In this document: positions 54,801-64,000 of the stretch, piece after piece
How positions within the stretch are numbered: the first letter of the stretch is position 1
Layout: the number at the start of each line of letters is the position of its first letter
From: Mytilus californianus
Taxonomy: Eukaryota > Mollusca > Bivalvia > Mytilida > Mytilidae
Length of the DNA stretch: 64,000 bases
Assembly: GCF_021869535.1 (NCBI RefSeq)
Contig: NW_026262690.1
Coordinates: 9,473,501 to 9,537,500 of the forward strand
Reading direction: 5' to 3'
Program-made: the position numbers and the translations under genes
The notes under the pieces: model-generated
Databases searched by the model: none
Told to the model about the DNA's origin: nothing
The model's input: the letters and a program-made list of their open reading frames with translations, nothing else

Positions 54801-57800
54801 ATTCTCAATGGTGAAAATTTTAAAAAGTAACGTTACAGGATTTCAAAATTACTTTTATATAAAAGTGATGATTTAATATGAAATATATCATGCATATAGG
54901 TAAAGTGTTAATGTCCCCATACTTTTTATCACATACTGATTAATTTTAGGCAGGCTGGATCATGAAAAAGTCGCCCAAGTTCAACTACCTGTTGTGATTC
55001 AGGGTCCATAGCACTGACTTTGCCAACTACTTCACCAGGCAGCTGTGATTCTGATACATCAAGATTTGTTATTTTAATATCAGTCGGTGGCTCATTGATA
55101 TTTGTTACATTAACAATAAGTGCTTTCTGGTATGACAAGTGTGTTCCATCTAGCCCAAAATCTCTGCAAATCACCTGAAACACAGAAAATGAATTAATCA
55201 AAACACTATTTAGAGAAGGGTGCTGGAATTGCTTAGCTGTAAACATAGAAAATAAATTAATCAAAACACTATTTAGTGAAGGGTGCTGGAATTGCTTAGC
55301 TGTGAACATATATAGAAATAACTACTTTATCTTAATCAATCATGCCAATAAAACATTTCTTGTTTAGGAATCAAGTTTTAAAGGTTAATCCTGAAAATGT
55401 TTCTTGTTTAGGAATCAAGTTTAAAGTTTAATCCTGAATATGAAAGAAATATAATCCAATGGATATAAAACAGGCCAAACAAAAATATATAAATAAAGTT
55501 AAATATCAACAAAAATATATAAATAAAGTTAAATATCAACAAAAATATATAAATAAAATTAAATATGAACAAAAATATATAAATAAAGTTAAATATGAAC
55601 ATTATTTTTACAGCATTTTGTTGTTAAAACTTAAATTTTATACTAACCTGTTTACTTACATCTATGATATACCTGCTTAATTACTTTCATGTATTACAGA
55701 TGTGTTTGTTTACTTACATCTGTAACATATGTGTTTGTTTATTTGCATCTATAACATACATGGCTGTTTACATATAACTATAACATATGTGTTAGTTAAC
55801 TTACATTTGTAACATATTTGTTTGATTACTTACATCTGTAACATATGTGTTAGTTTACTTACATCTATAACATATGTGTTTGATTACTTACAACTATAAC
55901 ATATGTGTTTTTTTATTTACATGTATAAAATATGTGTATGTTTAGTTACATCTATGATATATCTGTGTGTTTACCTACATGAATAACATATGTGTTGGCT
56001 AACTTACATCTGTAACATATGTGTTTGTTTACTTACATCTATAACATATGTGTTTGTTTACTTACATCTATAACATATGTGTTTGTTTACTTACATCTAT
56101 AACATATGTGTTTGTTTCCTCATAATCCAACTCCTCTTTCTTAACAATTAGTTTGAGATCATCTGTTATCTATCAAACAAAAGTAAAAAAGTTGTTACCC
56201 ACTTAATAACCACCTATGATGACCCCTTATAATTAACAAACTGTAAAAATAAATGATAGAACAATTATAACAATGTTTCTCCAATTACAACTGCCAGAGG
56301 TGCACTATTAATAAATAAATTATCATAGAGGAGGAAGAAAAGCTACTTCTGTACATGTACAGTAATGGGATGACATGTCACTATAATATTTGTTTATACC
56401 TATTGAAATAAAACTTCTAAAATAATTAATGTGTAACTGTTTTATGGGAGTAAGATACAAGAGACTATTAAATGCAACCATGTGAAGTTGAAATTCTCAC
56501 AACATAAACATTTTTAAGATTTTCTGTTATGTTTAGGATTATATTTTCAAAATCTTGAAATTTCATTACGTATATATATTGTTGATAGATATGAATAACT
56601 GATACAGATGCTATAAATAGATTACATCCTTTAAATACATTTTTGATACTAAAAACTCGTAAGGGTTCCGCGGAACCCAATGTCTCCTACTTTTGCTGTT
56701 ATCTATGTTTTCAGTGTGATAGGGGAATGCACATAATAGATTTACAGTTAATGAAATAAAACGTTTGAAATGTATGAAAAAAGTTATGCTTGTAAAAATG
56801 AATACAGTATGGAATCAAATCTATAGATTTATAAAAGAGATTGAATGAACAAATGATAAAGAAGATAATTTTTACATTGTTTGATGATTTATCCCTTAAT
56901 TCAGACGACGACGGAATGTAGGATCGCTATGTCAACAAAAATGGGGAAAAAATTATTAAAACTTTTCCTCTAGATACTATCTTTTGATTGTAAGAAGCTT
57001 CTGTCCAAGTTTGGTAAAAATCCAGGATGGTTCATGAATCTAATAAATGTTTCAAAAACTTTAACTGCAGACTGTATGTAATGTTAACTGGAAGAAAAAC
57101 TAAGTCCATTTATAAGTAATATACGGAAAAACAGGAAATAAATTTTTACAAAATTTCCTTCTAGATACTAGCTTTTGATCATAAACAAGCTTCTGTCCAA
57201 GTTTGGTAAAATTCCTGGATAGTTTAAGAAAGTTATTAAAATTTTAAAAACTTTAACCACAGAGTGAATGTAATGTTAACTGGAAGAAAAACTAAGTCCA
57301 TTTATAAGTAATATACGGAAAAACAGGATTTTTTTTTCAAAATTTACTTCTGGATACTATCTTATGATCATAAACAAGCTTCTGTCCAAGTTTGGTACAA
57401 ATCCAGGATAGTTTAAGAAAATTATTAAAATTTTAAAAACTTTAACCACAGAGTGAATGTAATGTTAACTGGCAGAAAAACTAAGTCCATTTATAAGTAA
57501 AATAGGGAAAAACTGGAATTTTTTTTTTACAAAATTTACTTCTGGATACTATCTTATGATCATAAACAAGCTTCTGTCCAAGTTTGGTAGAAATCCAGGA
57601 TAGTTTAAGAAAGTTATTAAAATTTCAAAAACTTTAACCACGAAAACGACGACGCCGACGGAATGTAGGATCGCTATGTCTCGCTTTTTCGACAAAATTG
57701 AAAGGCTCGACAAAAATAGATTAAAGAGTCTATAAATACATCATAGATACTATAAATAGATTACAGATACTATAAATACATTACATCAAATGGTACAACA

Positions 57801-60800
57801 ACAGAGTTCTGTACATGACAGTTGTGTTTCTGGTTTTTGTCTTCATCTTGTACAATAACATTACCAACTACTGTGTTTACTGGACTGTTTTCAGCTATCT
57901 GTAAGAGTTTACATAGTCCATATATAAAGGAGAGAATTCTAATTGTACCAGTTCGAGTATTGAAACACTAATACAAAGCATTATTTATATCCTTCCTTTC
58001 ATTTTAAAGTTTTTGAACTGGTCATGACTTGCACAGACAGACAGACTGACAGACAAGACAGTCTCTAGACCAGACTTAAAAATTCCCTTTTGAATGTTAG
58101 TAAGAAAGATTAACTATTAATCTATTTTACAAATTAAGAGTAGATCATTATAACATGTATAAAATAATGTCATCAAATACTAGGTATCAATCAATTGAAA
58201 ACTGTTGATAATCTCAAACTTACCACTGAACTGTCCAAATTTACATCAGTTGGTGGATCATTAACATCCTTTAAAACAATGTTAATGGTGTCTGTGACTG
58301 AGAGACTTGGTTCACCAGAATCAGTGGACTTCACTTGAATTGTAAACACACTGCTTTCTTCAAAGTTTATAAGTTCTGGTCTACTTCCTATTTTTAATGT
58401 TCTGCCATCTAATACAAAAGCATCTTCTATATATGGGTCTGATTTGGAAATATCTAAACTGAAAAATGGAAATACACTGCTGATATGTCTGGCTGGTAAT
58501 TTGTTTCCATTACAATCATTACAGTTAATTCTTTTGTAGTACGAATATAAATATGTAAAGCAAAGCAAAGTGATAATTATTGCTAACAATATTTCATATA
58601 ACAGATACCATCATTATTTGGTATTTCTATACATGTTGTAAATATAAAACTTTTCTTGTCTCAGGATGACTGATAGCTTGATATATCATAAAACAATTGT
58701 CTACTGTTAAAGACTGAATGTTGACCTCTAGATGTCCTTGAATTTTCAGCATCATTTGTTGCTGTCTCATGGTCATATTCTCTATATCTCATTTTCTTCA
58801 CATTTGATGAAATTTTACTGCAATCAATTCAGGACTCACTGTCTCTGAAGTTTGTCAAATACTTTTCTTCTTAATATGATGTTTTTCACTAATCATTTGA
58901 TATATTTTAGTAGGAAAGTCTTTACTTAAATTATATTCATCCTATTTCCTATTTTTTGTAAGTGAGTCAGGTCATTACTCAGTACTTACCCTTTAGCTAC
59001 AGCTAATAATGAGTAACTATAGGTTTGGTCCTTTTCGTGGTCTTCAGTGTTAAGGTCTCCTATAACAGTCCCATTCTGACTATTTTCCTGTATGTAGCCT
59101 CCTCCATAAACCCTAACTTTGATTGGTGTCTCATTTACATCAGAAACTTGTATCTTTAAACCAAATGTATGTTGGTATATAAAATACAACAAATAAGTAT
59201 TGTAACTCAAGATTTAGGAATTTCTTATTGGTTGTGGTCATTACTAAGGGGGATGCTGTAATTTTGTAACAAAATATTTTAGTCCATTATCACCCTCTTT
59301 GTTCTGATAAGTTAGCTTTATAATTTCTCATGCTATTAAATACATTGTCACCTGTATGTAAGATGTTGTAAAATTTATACTTGACAATAAAATGACCTTC
59401 ACATCATATCTTATTAATCCATCAATTTTCTTTATTGATTGATTGATTGGTGACTGCTTTACGCTGCATCAGCACAAAAAGGCTATATAGTGGCAATCAA
59501 TTTTCTTTATGAATACCTCCAACTTAGAGCACTAAAACCCATTGGAATCAATAGTTTAGAGACCTCCAAATTTCAATACACCTCTCATTCTTTTCTTTAT
59601 GAATACCCAAATGAACAAGAATTCATGTGTTGTAGTGCTAAACATCCCCCTTCCCATATAATTCAAAGTATCTGAAAACAGTAAGTAGATGTCAGGAATA
59701 CTGGAGAAATGTGTGTTGAAAATTTTTGAAATCATTCAATAGATGGAAAAATTCATAGTATCAGCAAAGAGGTAGTAGGTGTCAGAGTGTCTGACAAATC
59801 CTAAAAGTGCACATAAGTAACAAGTCATTACTGCCAGCCTGCTGAAAATATATAAATTCATCCTGTGCAGTAGTACTGACAGAAATATTCCTTGGACAAA
59901 GGGTAGATGAAATAATGAACAGACAAACAAGATGAATTAGGAGAAGGGGCATACTATATATTGGCAAATAAACCTTAATTTTCTGACATTCTCACCTTGA
60001 ATGATTCTTTAAGATTAAAAGATTTGTCATTGTAAGTGCCAGAGGCTGTTACAGTCACCTCCCACTCTGATTGGTCCTCATAGTTTAGAGGTTCTTTTAT
60101 CTTCAGTAAATCACCATCTAGTTTGAATGGAATATCTTGGTCTGACAACAGATATGCAAATGGCTGGAATAAGAAATAAAAGATTAATAAATTCATTTAT
60201 AACTTTAAACTGTCAATTAGATATAAATATAGCTACTAGAAAATTGTATATGGTCTTCTTGATGATCACACTTAAATAAGTAGGAGGTAAAGGAGTAGAT
60301 TCAAGAAGGGTTCAAATCAGCCTTTAGATTTAAATTTAATTTTAATCTGTCCAAAAAACTGCAAATTTTACACAGAAATAGCTGTATTATTACTAATAAT
60401 GCAAAATAATTTCTTGTTTGCCCATTACATTATATTATGAAATAAATACCCCTAAAAGTATTCATTATTTGTCTTGATAAGTTAACTTTTGGACTATTTT
60501 TTTCATAATTGTTTAAAAAACAGTTTTTAGGATAGTTAAATTTGGCCACAACCCCTGATAAAGAATATGTTTGTTTCTAGCTATAGGGATTCAATATACA
60601 CAGTGGCACATAAGGGTAACAGAATTTTTTTTGGCAAAATGAACATATACTTCTCCCAAACCAATCAGAGTACAAAATATCGTATACATATCAGGCATAG
60701 TTACTGAGGGATATACCTGATTTTAAACTTTAACTGGACTATTAAAGCATGAAATAAAGGTCAAGACAATATAAAAGTGAAGCTATTTGCAATTGGTAAC

Positions 60801-63800
60801 ACTGTTGCTGCCAGATTAGCAATACTTCTGTCTGGCTCAATTCCATTTCCTTGCAGAAAAGACGAAGAAATATTTTAGGCAATGATAGTGCTGTTAATTT
60901 AGAACAATTATTTTGGTATCCCTTGTGCTTTAAGTAAATTTTGCAAAAGTATTTTTGAAATAAGCCATCTTTATTTGTTTGGATAAAATCTGACAATTTT
61001 CTTTATGATGTCATTTTGATGACAGCAGAGAAAAACTGCAATATCAAACCATAGCTTATATTTACATTTTCTTATACCCTTTATTTAGGTATTTACAAAT
61101 TTATGATTAATAACTGTATCCTTCATTAATGTTTATCTATGTTGACTTTCCAGAACCAAATAAGCCCAAAAGTGAACCTTCTCCTTCTATACCAAAACTT
61201 TAAACAGAATCCATCATTATCATCATCTACTTTACCAAAATATTTACCCCTGTTAAAGCGTCCATTGTCAGTTGATGCACAATTTGTACTTGACCAACTG
61301 TAAAAGTCTCCTCATTTTCAGGGACAGTCTTCTGATCTTGTAGAACAATGATCTTTGGCACTTCAATGGTTTCTTTGATTTGAATGTTTACCAAAACAGT
61401 TTTTGATAATGGTGGTTTACCAGAATCCTCACATGTGATACTGATGTTCATCTGGTTCTTATCAAGTGGAATCGATCCACTAACCTGAAAATATATGTAT
61501 ATCATGTTTTAAATTGTGAAATATTCTATCATTATTTGTTCAATACAACTATCTATGTATAAAACCATTGCAGCTTTAATGCAATTATTGTGTTCATGTA
61601 ATCCTTATTTGTCAAACTTTGAAACTATTTATCTAATACTGATATTCATCTGAGAGCCCATACTGAGATTTCTTGGCAGCAAGTTTATTTTACTGTTCTC
61701 AAATACCATGGAAGTGTTTAGATAGCCTTGTCTATAGCCATACACAGTTAGGTTTGCAAATGAAACTATTTGATTTATGGTATTATATTTATGAAATAAA
61801 TGTATTTACACTTTTGGTATTTAGCTGAATTTTGTCTCCGAATGACCTTAGATTTGTCTCTGAATAACCTTCTGATATCAAGCAACAATCACATTTTAAT
61901 TATAATGTCAAATTTTTCAAATTGTGATGTCAAATTTTACAGGAACTTGTGAGATTTTAAGTAATGGCGGACAAATTTGCATACAAGTGTAAACACGTCT
62001 ATTCATCTCTAAAATATGATATCAAATAGCTGAATTGTCCCTTTGCATCACTCAAATTACCAGTATTTTATCTTATTTTATTAATATGTGTTTATATTCC
62101 CTAATTCCAAGATCTATTTAAATAGTAATTTCTTTCTTCAGAGCACTATTGGTAATGTAATAGTTTGTACCCAAAATGAGTACAACAACCTATCATTAGT
62201 TGAATTTCCATTGTTAAGGACATTTTTATACAATCACAAATGTTGGTGTAAGCTGTTGAAAACATACTATAATTATGCAATAGAATTTGTGCAAAATCAT
62301 ATCAAGAAAAGATCAAATCAAATCTTTGACTGTACCTTCAGTAACAAGTTAGGATTGTTGACAATAAATACTCCAACACCTTCCTCCCCTACAGTACAGT
62401 TATGGGTTTGTTCATGGGTGATTCCACTATTGTCTGGGTCAGTGACCGTTACTATGCCTACAGCATCACCTATACCTGCAGCGTTGCTTACCTTAAAATA
62501 AATACCATAGAGTTTTCTTTAAATGCCATTCAGCAGTCAGGGGACTTATTGAAATAAGTGATTTTTAAATCACTTATTTAAGTATCAAATTCGAAGTTTT
62601 GTCTCAAATTGTGATTTTGTAGTTTTACCAAAATTTGAAACACATAGGTTTAGATAATATCTTTTCATTAGTAAAATTGAAAAAAATGAACTTCTTGCTT
62701 CTTTTAAGCAGCAAGGTTTATGCCTTTGATGCAATCATTTAGCTGCAAATTCTATATTAGTTGAAAAAATGCTATAAAAATGGCTTTACATAATGAACTG
62801 ATACTTTCTTAACAGATTTTTCCCAGCAGTGGGAGTATTTTTTCTGTAAAATTCAAGGTTTCATCTTACAGATTATGTAATAAAATTCTACTGTTCGCGA
62901 TCAAAATTTCACTGTTTGGGAGTGTTGAAATTAGTGGGGGTTATTTAAATAATGATACTTAAAGAAGTGATTTTTTGGAAGGAAATTGAGGTATGATACT
63001 TAAACAAGTGATTTTCTATGTCATTATCCTAGATTTAGTACAAGGTCATCACCCGACATGATCGGTCATCCTATCAACACAGATGTTGGTTCTGATAATT
63101 TAAGCAACATAATTAGTCCATAATAATAATAATAATAAATTCTTTATTTAAAGAGGGTAAACTCAGTTAGTTACAATAAACTAATCTTCCCTGAGGCCCT
63201 CACATACAAATTACAATACAATCAAAAACAGATATTTACACATAGTTAATTTACAGTCAAATAGTTCAATGTAATATTACTAACATGATAAGATATAAGG
63301 CTGTTCAAGATGTACATGTAGTCAAAAAATCAAATACAAATGAAAATAAAAGAAGTCCATGGATCATTAGTATTCTTTATTTAAAGCTACAATAAAATTA
63401 AATCACTTAGTCTAGTGATTAATTTGTACTACTTAAATAGGTGATTATTAAAGAAAGACAACTCTTACTTCCAACCTTTATGGACATAATGTTACTTGAA
63501 TCAGTGATTTAGAAAATCACTCATTTAAGTAAGTCCCCTGACAGTTCAGGAAACAAACTACTCCTAAAAAGTATGTCTCTGTGATTTGCAGAAAAATCAA
63601 TAACAATAATTTAGTGAACTACCTTATTAGTGCATGGATATAGGAGTGGTTATAGTTGTTGATTAAGTTCTTCTACCGATTAATTAATCAGAAAACTTTA
63701 AACTTCTAAACAACTGAACACTGAAATGTATTGCCTGTATACTGCTGGATTCACAAAAACTTCACATCATTAATGGTCTGTGCAAGTGAGATCAATGTCA

Positions 63801-64000
63801 CCTTGCTATCATTCTATACAAGACATATAGTTGATCTATTACTTATTGTTTCTTATAAAAATTAAGGCTGAGGACCAATGATAAAGATTAAATTATATAA
63901 AAATTGATTACATACATCATAAGATGACAAAGCAATAGCTGAAGGTGCCTCATTCACATTTATCACGTTAAATGTGAAAGTCTTTATGAAATACTGAGAT
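42750..64000 (-). CDS. Cadherin-EGF transmembrane receptor (Fat/protocadherin-like), 17 exons, 5' end outside window
   Basis: Exons from the 5' side: 63916-64000 (cut), 62336-62491, 61248-61484, 59996-60163, 58990-59153, 58224-58458, 57785-57898, 56095-56169, 54989-55174, 54445-54606, 53902-54058, 53274-53398, 49891-50193, 49031-49213, 46802-48122, 44895-44972, 42750-42821. Each has AG/GT borders, and all phases join (exons 5/6 in phase 2; 11/12, 15/16 and 16/17 in phase 1; the rest phase 0). The reading gives about seven to eight extracellular cadherin repeats with calcium motifs (NVNEAP, DVNETP, DVNDPP, NINEPP, DENEAP, DLNDPP, DKNEAP) and LDYE-type elements. Four EGF domains, a juxtamembrane region with a furin-like site and a membrane helix follow. 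Several repeats hold extra cysteines. It is probably an adhesion or signalling receptor at the cell surface. The exact orthologue and the cytoplasmic exons are unresolved. Confidence 0.88.
43735..44962 (-). repeat. Perfect-period array of 16 x 77 bp, each unit a complete mini-exon with splice sites
   Basis: Sixteen units spaced exactly 77 bp (the donor-adjacent bases run from 43740 to 44895 = 15 x 77). On the minus strand each unit has an acceptor-like TTGTACCAG, a 51-bp open segment (EEKEEGGLSGAVIGGGI) and a donor GTAAGT. The 51-bp segment is phase 1 on both sides. Donor to next acceptor is only 26 bases. Units differ by few substitutions and no indels. The 5'-most unit (44895-44945) connects to unique sequence and is the likely real exon 16. 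Confidence 0.92.
44895..44972 (-). CDS. Cadherin exon 16: juxtamembrane segment and start of membrane helix
   Basis: The unique acceptor TTTGCCCTGCAG gives a 78-bp exon reading (V)IGLHTIVPEEKEEGG and then LSGAVIGGGI. The inner acceptor CCAG at 44946-44949 gives 51 bp. Both keep phase 1, so either is in frame with exons 15 and 17. This is the first unit of the 16-copy array. Confidence 0.75.
45110..45300 (-). repeat. Reversed fragment of the 21890-22795 repeat family
   Basis: It begins 'aaggctcccaagagcctgaa' and continues with 'caacccaatgatggtttgg', matching the reverse of the family end. Confidence 0.55.
45510..46115 (-). repeat. Reversed repeat of the 27205/32573 family with three internal units
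   Basis: 'ggggcataactctagaacgg'-type phrases recur three times about 150-170 bases apart, and the segment ends with 'aacacttaatgcccctcttg' and 'gggggcatta'. It lies in the intron between cadherin exons 15 and 16. Confidence 0.65.
46434..46700. repeat. Best-preserved copy of the mussel 'gatgtggttggattgccaat' repeat
   Basis: A long copy running from 'agatgtggttggattgccaa' through 'ccgaaatgacaaatgtaaac' and 'caaacgagaaaactaaaggc' to 'acttgggacaggcacataca'. Recognised from memory as a Mytilus-typical family. It ends ~100 bp from the exon 15 donor. Confidence 0.7.
46802..48122 (-). CDS. Cadherin exon 15: last cadherin repeats, four EGF domains, furin-like site
   Basis: A single 1321-bp exon, phase 0 in, phase 1 out. 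It opens with IDGRKLLVDS, completing the repeat from exon 14, and contains one further cadherin-like repeat. Four EGF domains follow, beginning CFNDGKTC, DDCTGEDSC, NPCNKNPC and DDCQNSVC, the second with a DIDTF-like hydroxylation-type stretch (VDGIDTFSCIC). A partial cysteine-rich fifth (CNTYTCENNKTDIC) comes next. The end is a SEA-like alpha/beta segment with RRRKRR followed by SVDSGEV (46959-46976), a furin-type cleavage site. Acceptor TTTTAAG, donor GTAAAA. Confidence 0.92.
48375..49018 (-). repeat. 56-bp tandem array in intron 14, about 11 copies
   Basis: The unit contains 'tgttgaagacagtataaagc' and 'ggttatttgtgtcattggg' (plus strand). It starts within about 15 bases of the exon 14 donor (GTAATC, 49030). 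It does not include the exon edge. ORFs through it are shadows. Confidence 0.92.
50487..50735 (-). repeat. ~73-bp tandem repeat copying the 3' edge of cadherin exon 12
   Basis: Three full units and a partial one. On the minus strand each reads ATACCTTCTAAATATGTGCAG, then the donor-like GTAATAGCCTTC. This matches the end of exon 12 and its donor at 53273 with one or two changes. The copies lie within intron 12. Confidence 0.82.
50736..53257. mobile_element. Possible composite transposon with two MITE copies as ends, AGAT target duplication
   Basis: Direct copies of one element lie at 50736-51187 and 52928-53257. Each begins GGGTCAATATC and ends GATATTGACCC (inverted ends). The first has ~122 extra bases from about 50994. 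AGAT lies outside the outermost ends (50732-50735 and 53258-53261), but the inner flanks of the two copies do not match. The ~1.7-kb middle has no recognised gene; a 77-codon minus ORF at 51283-51516 is unassigned. The whole lies in intron 12, 16 bp from the exon 12 donor. Confidence 0.65.
55483..55600. repeat. 33-bp tandem repeat, about four copies
   Basis: The unit 'caaaaatatataaataaag' plus 'ttaaatat.aa' repeats four times. Open frames on both strands are repeat artefacts. Confidence 0.9.
55640..56125 (-). repeat. 29-bp tandem array copying the 3' edge and donor of cadherin exon 8, about 16 copies
   Basis: On the minus strand the unit is ACACATATGTTATAGAT followed by GTAAGTAAACAA. The first unit is the true end of exon 8 (NTYVID, donor GTAAGT at 56094-56089). 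Most later units keep the GTAAG donor. Reading on past the first donor meets a stop inside the next unit, so only the first is usable for coding. Confidence 0.88.
56890..57690. repeat. ~170-bp tandem repeat, four copies, bracketed by 'cggaatgtaggatcgctatg'
   Basis: The units share 'aagcttctgtccaagtttgg', 'aactggaagaaaaactaagt' and 'tatacggaaaaacagg'. The bracketing phrase occurs at ~56911 and ~57658. It is intronic, between cadherin exons 7 and 8. Confidence 0.88.
62537..63541. mobile_element. ~1.0-kb inverted-repeat element in cadherin intron 1
   Basis: The ends are TCAGGGGACTTATT and, reverse-complemented, TCAGGGGACTTACTT. Imperfect 'aaatcacttattta'/'taaatgagtgatt' motifs lie beside each end and several times inside. 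Flanking bases give at best a 3-bp CAG duplication. The interior includes a nested repeat near 63121-63245 ('aattctttatttaaagaggg' after an AAT run), resembling the 3' tail of a retroposon. Confidence 0.6.

Noticed and set aside
55408-55602. 64-codon ORF with repeated 'FIYIFLF' as a membrane protein
   Set aside because: It is a translation of the 33-bp AT-rich tandem repeat, in an intron of the cadherin gene.

Overview
The window is nuclear DNA of a metazoan, most likely a bivalve mollusc and probably a Mytilus-type mussel. The evidence is an AT-rich sequence, long introns with GT-AG borders, very many dispersed short mobile elements, and several repeat families I recognise as typical of mussel genomes. 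The species call is inference. The window holds two spliced host genes in tail-to-tail orientation and one complete gag-type LTR retrotransposon. The rest is mostly repeats.

Region by region. Positions 1-12140 hold no gene I can support; they carry dispersed repeats, a 911-bp long-inverted-repeat element with a clear 9-bp target duplication, a hAT-like element and decayed tandem repeats. Positions 12141-16949 are an LTR retrotransposon on the minus strand, with identical 205-bp LTRs and a 4-bp target duplication. It has no pol. Its two ORFs are a Gag with an unusual N-terminal helix-hairpin-helix domain, and a second protein that carries the N-terminal lobe of a Tpt1/KptA-type RNA 2'-phosphotransferase. 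Positions 16950-19400 hold a second long-inverted-repeat element.

Positions 19895-34813 (plus strand) are the complete nine-exon gene for SUMO-activating enzyme subunit 1 (SAE1/Aos1, 341 residues). Its introns contain several MITEs, including a 623-bp near-perfect palindrome. Positions 35030-42749 are the convergent intergenic region, with a second copy of a TTAA-flanked MITE and a 19-copy minisatellite.

Positions 42750-64000 (minus strand) are at least 17 exons of a large cadherin-EGF transmembrane receptor whose 5' end lies outside the window. Reading phases fit across every junction. The exon encoding the start of the transmembrane segment is the first unit of a perfect 16 x 77-bp array in which every unit keeps its own splice sites. 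Tandem arrays also copy the 3' edges of two other exons, and a fourth array begins just past another splice donor. Intron 12 is interrupted 16 bp after its donor by what looks like a 2.5-kb composite transposon.

Strongest leads: (1) the captured Tpt1-like lobe and HhH-Gag in a pol-less LTR element; (2) the exon-junction arrays in the cadherin gene; (3) three unrelated long-TIR elements that share a 9-bp target duplication; (4) the AGAT-flanked composite element.
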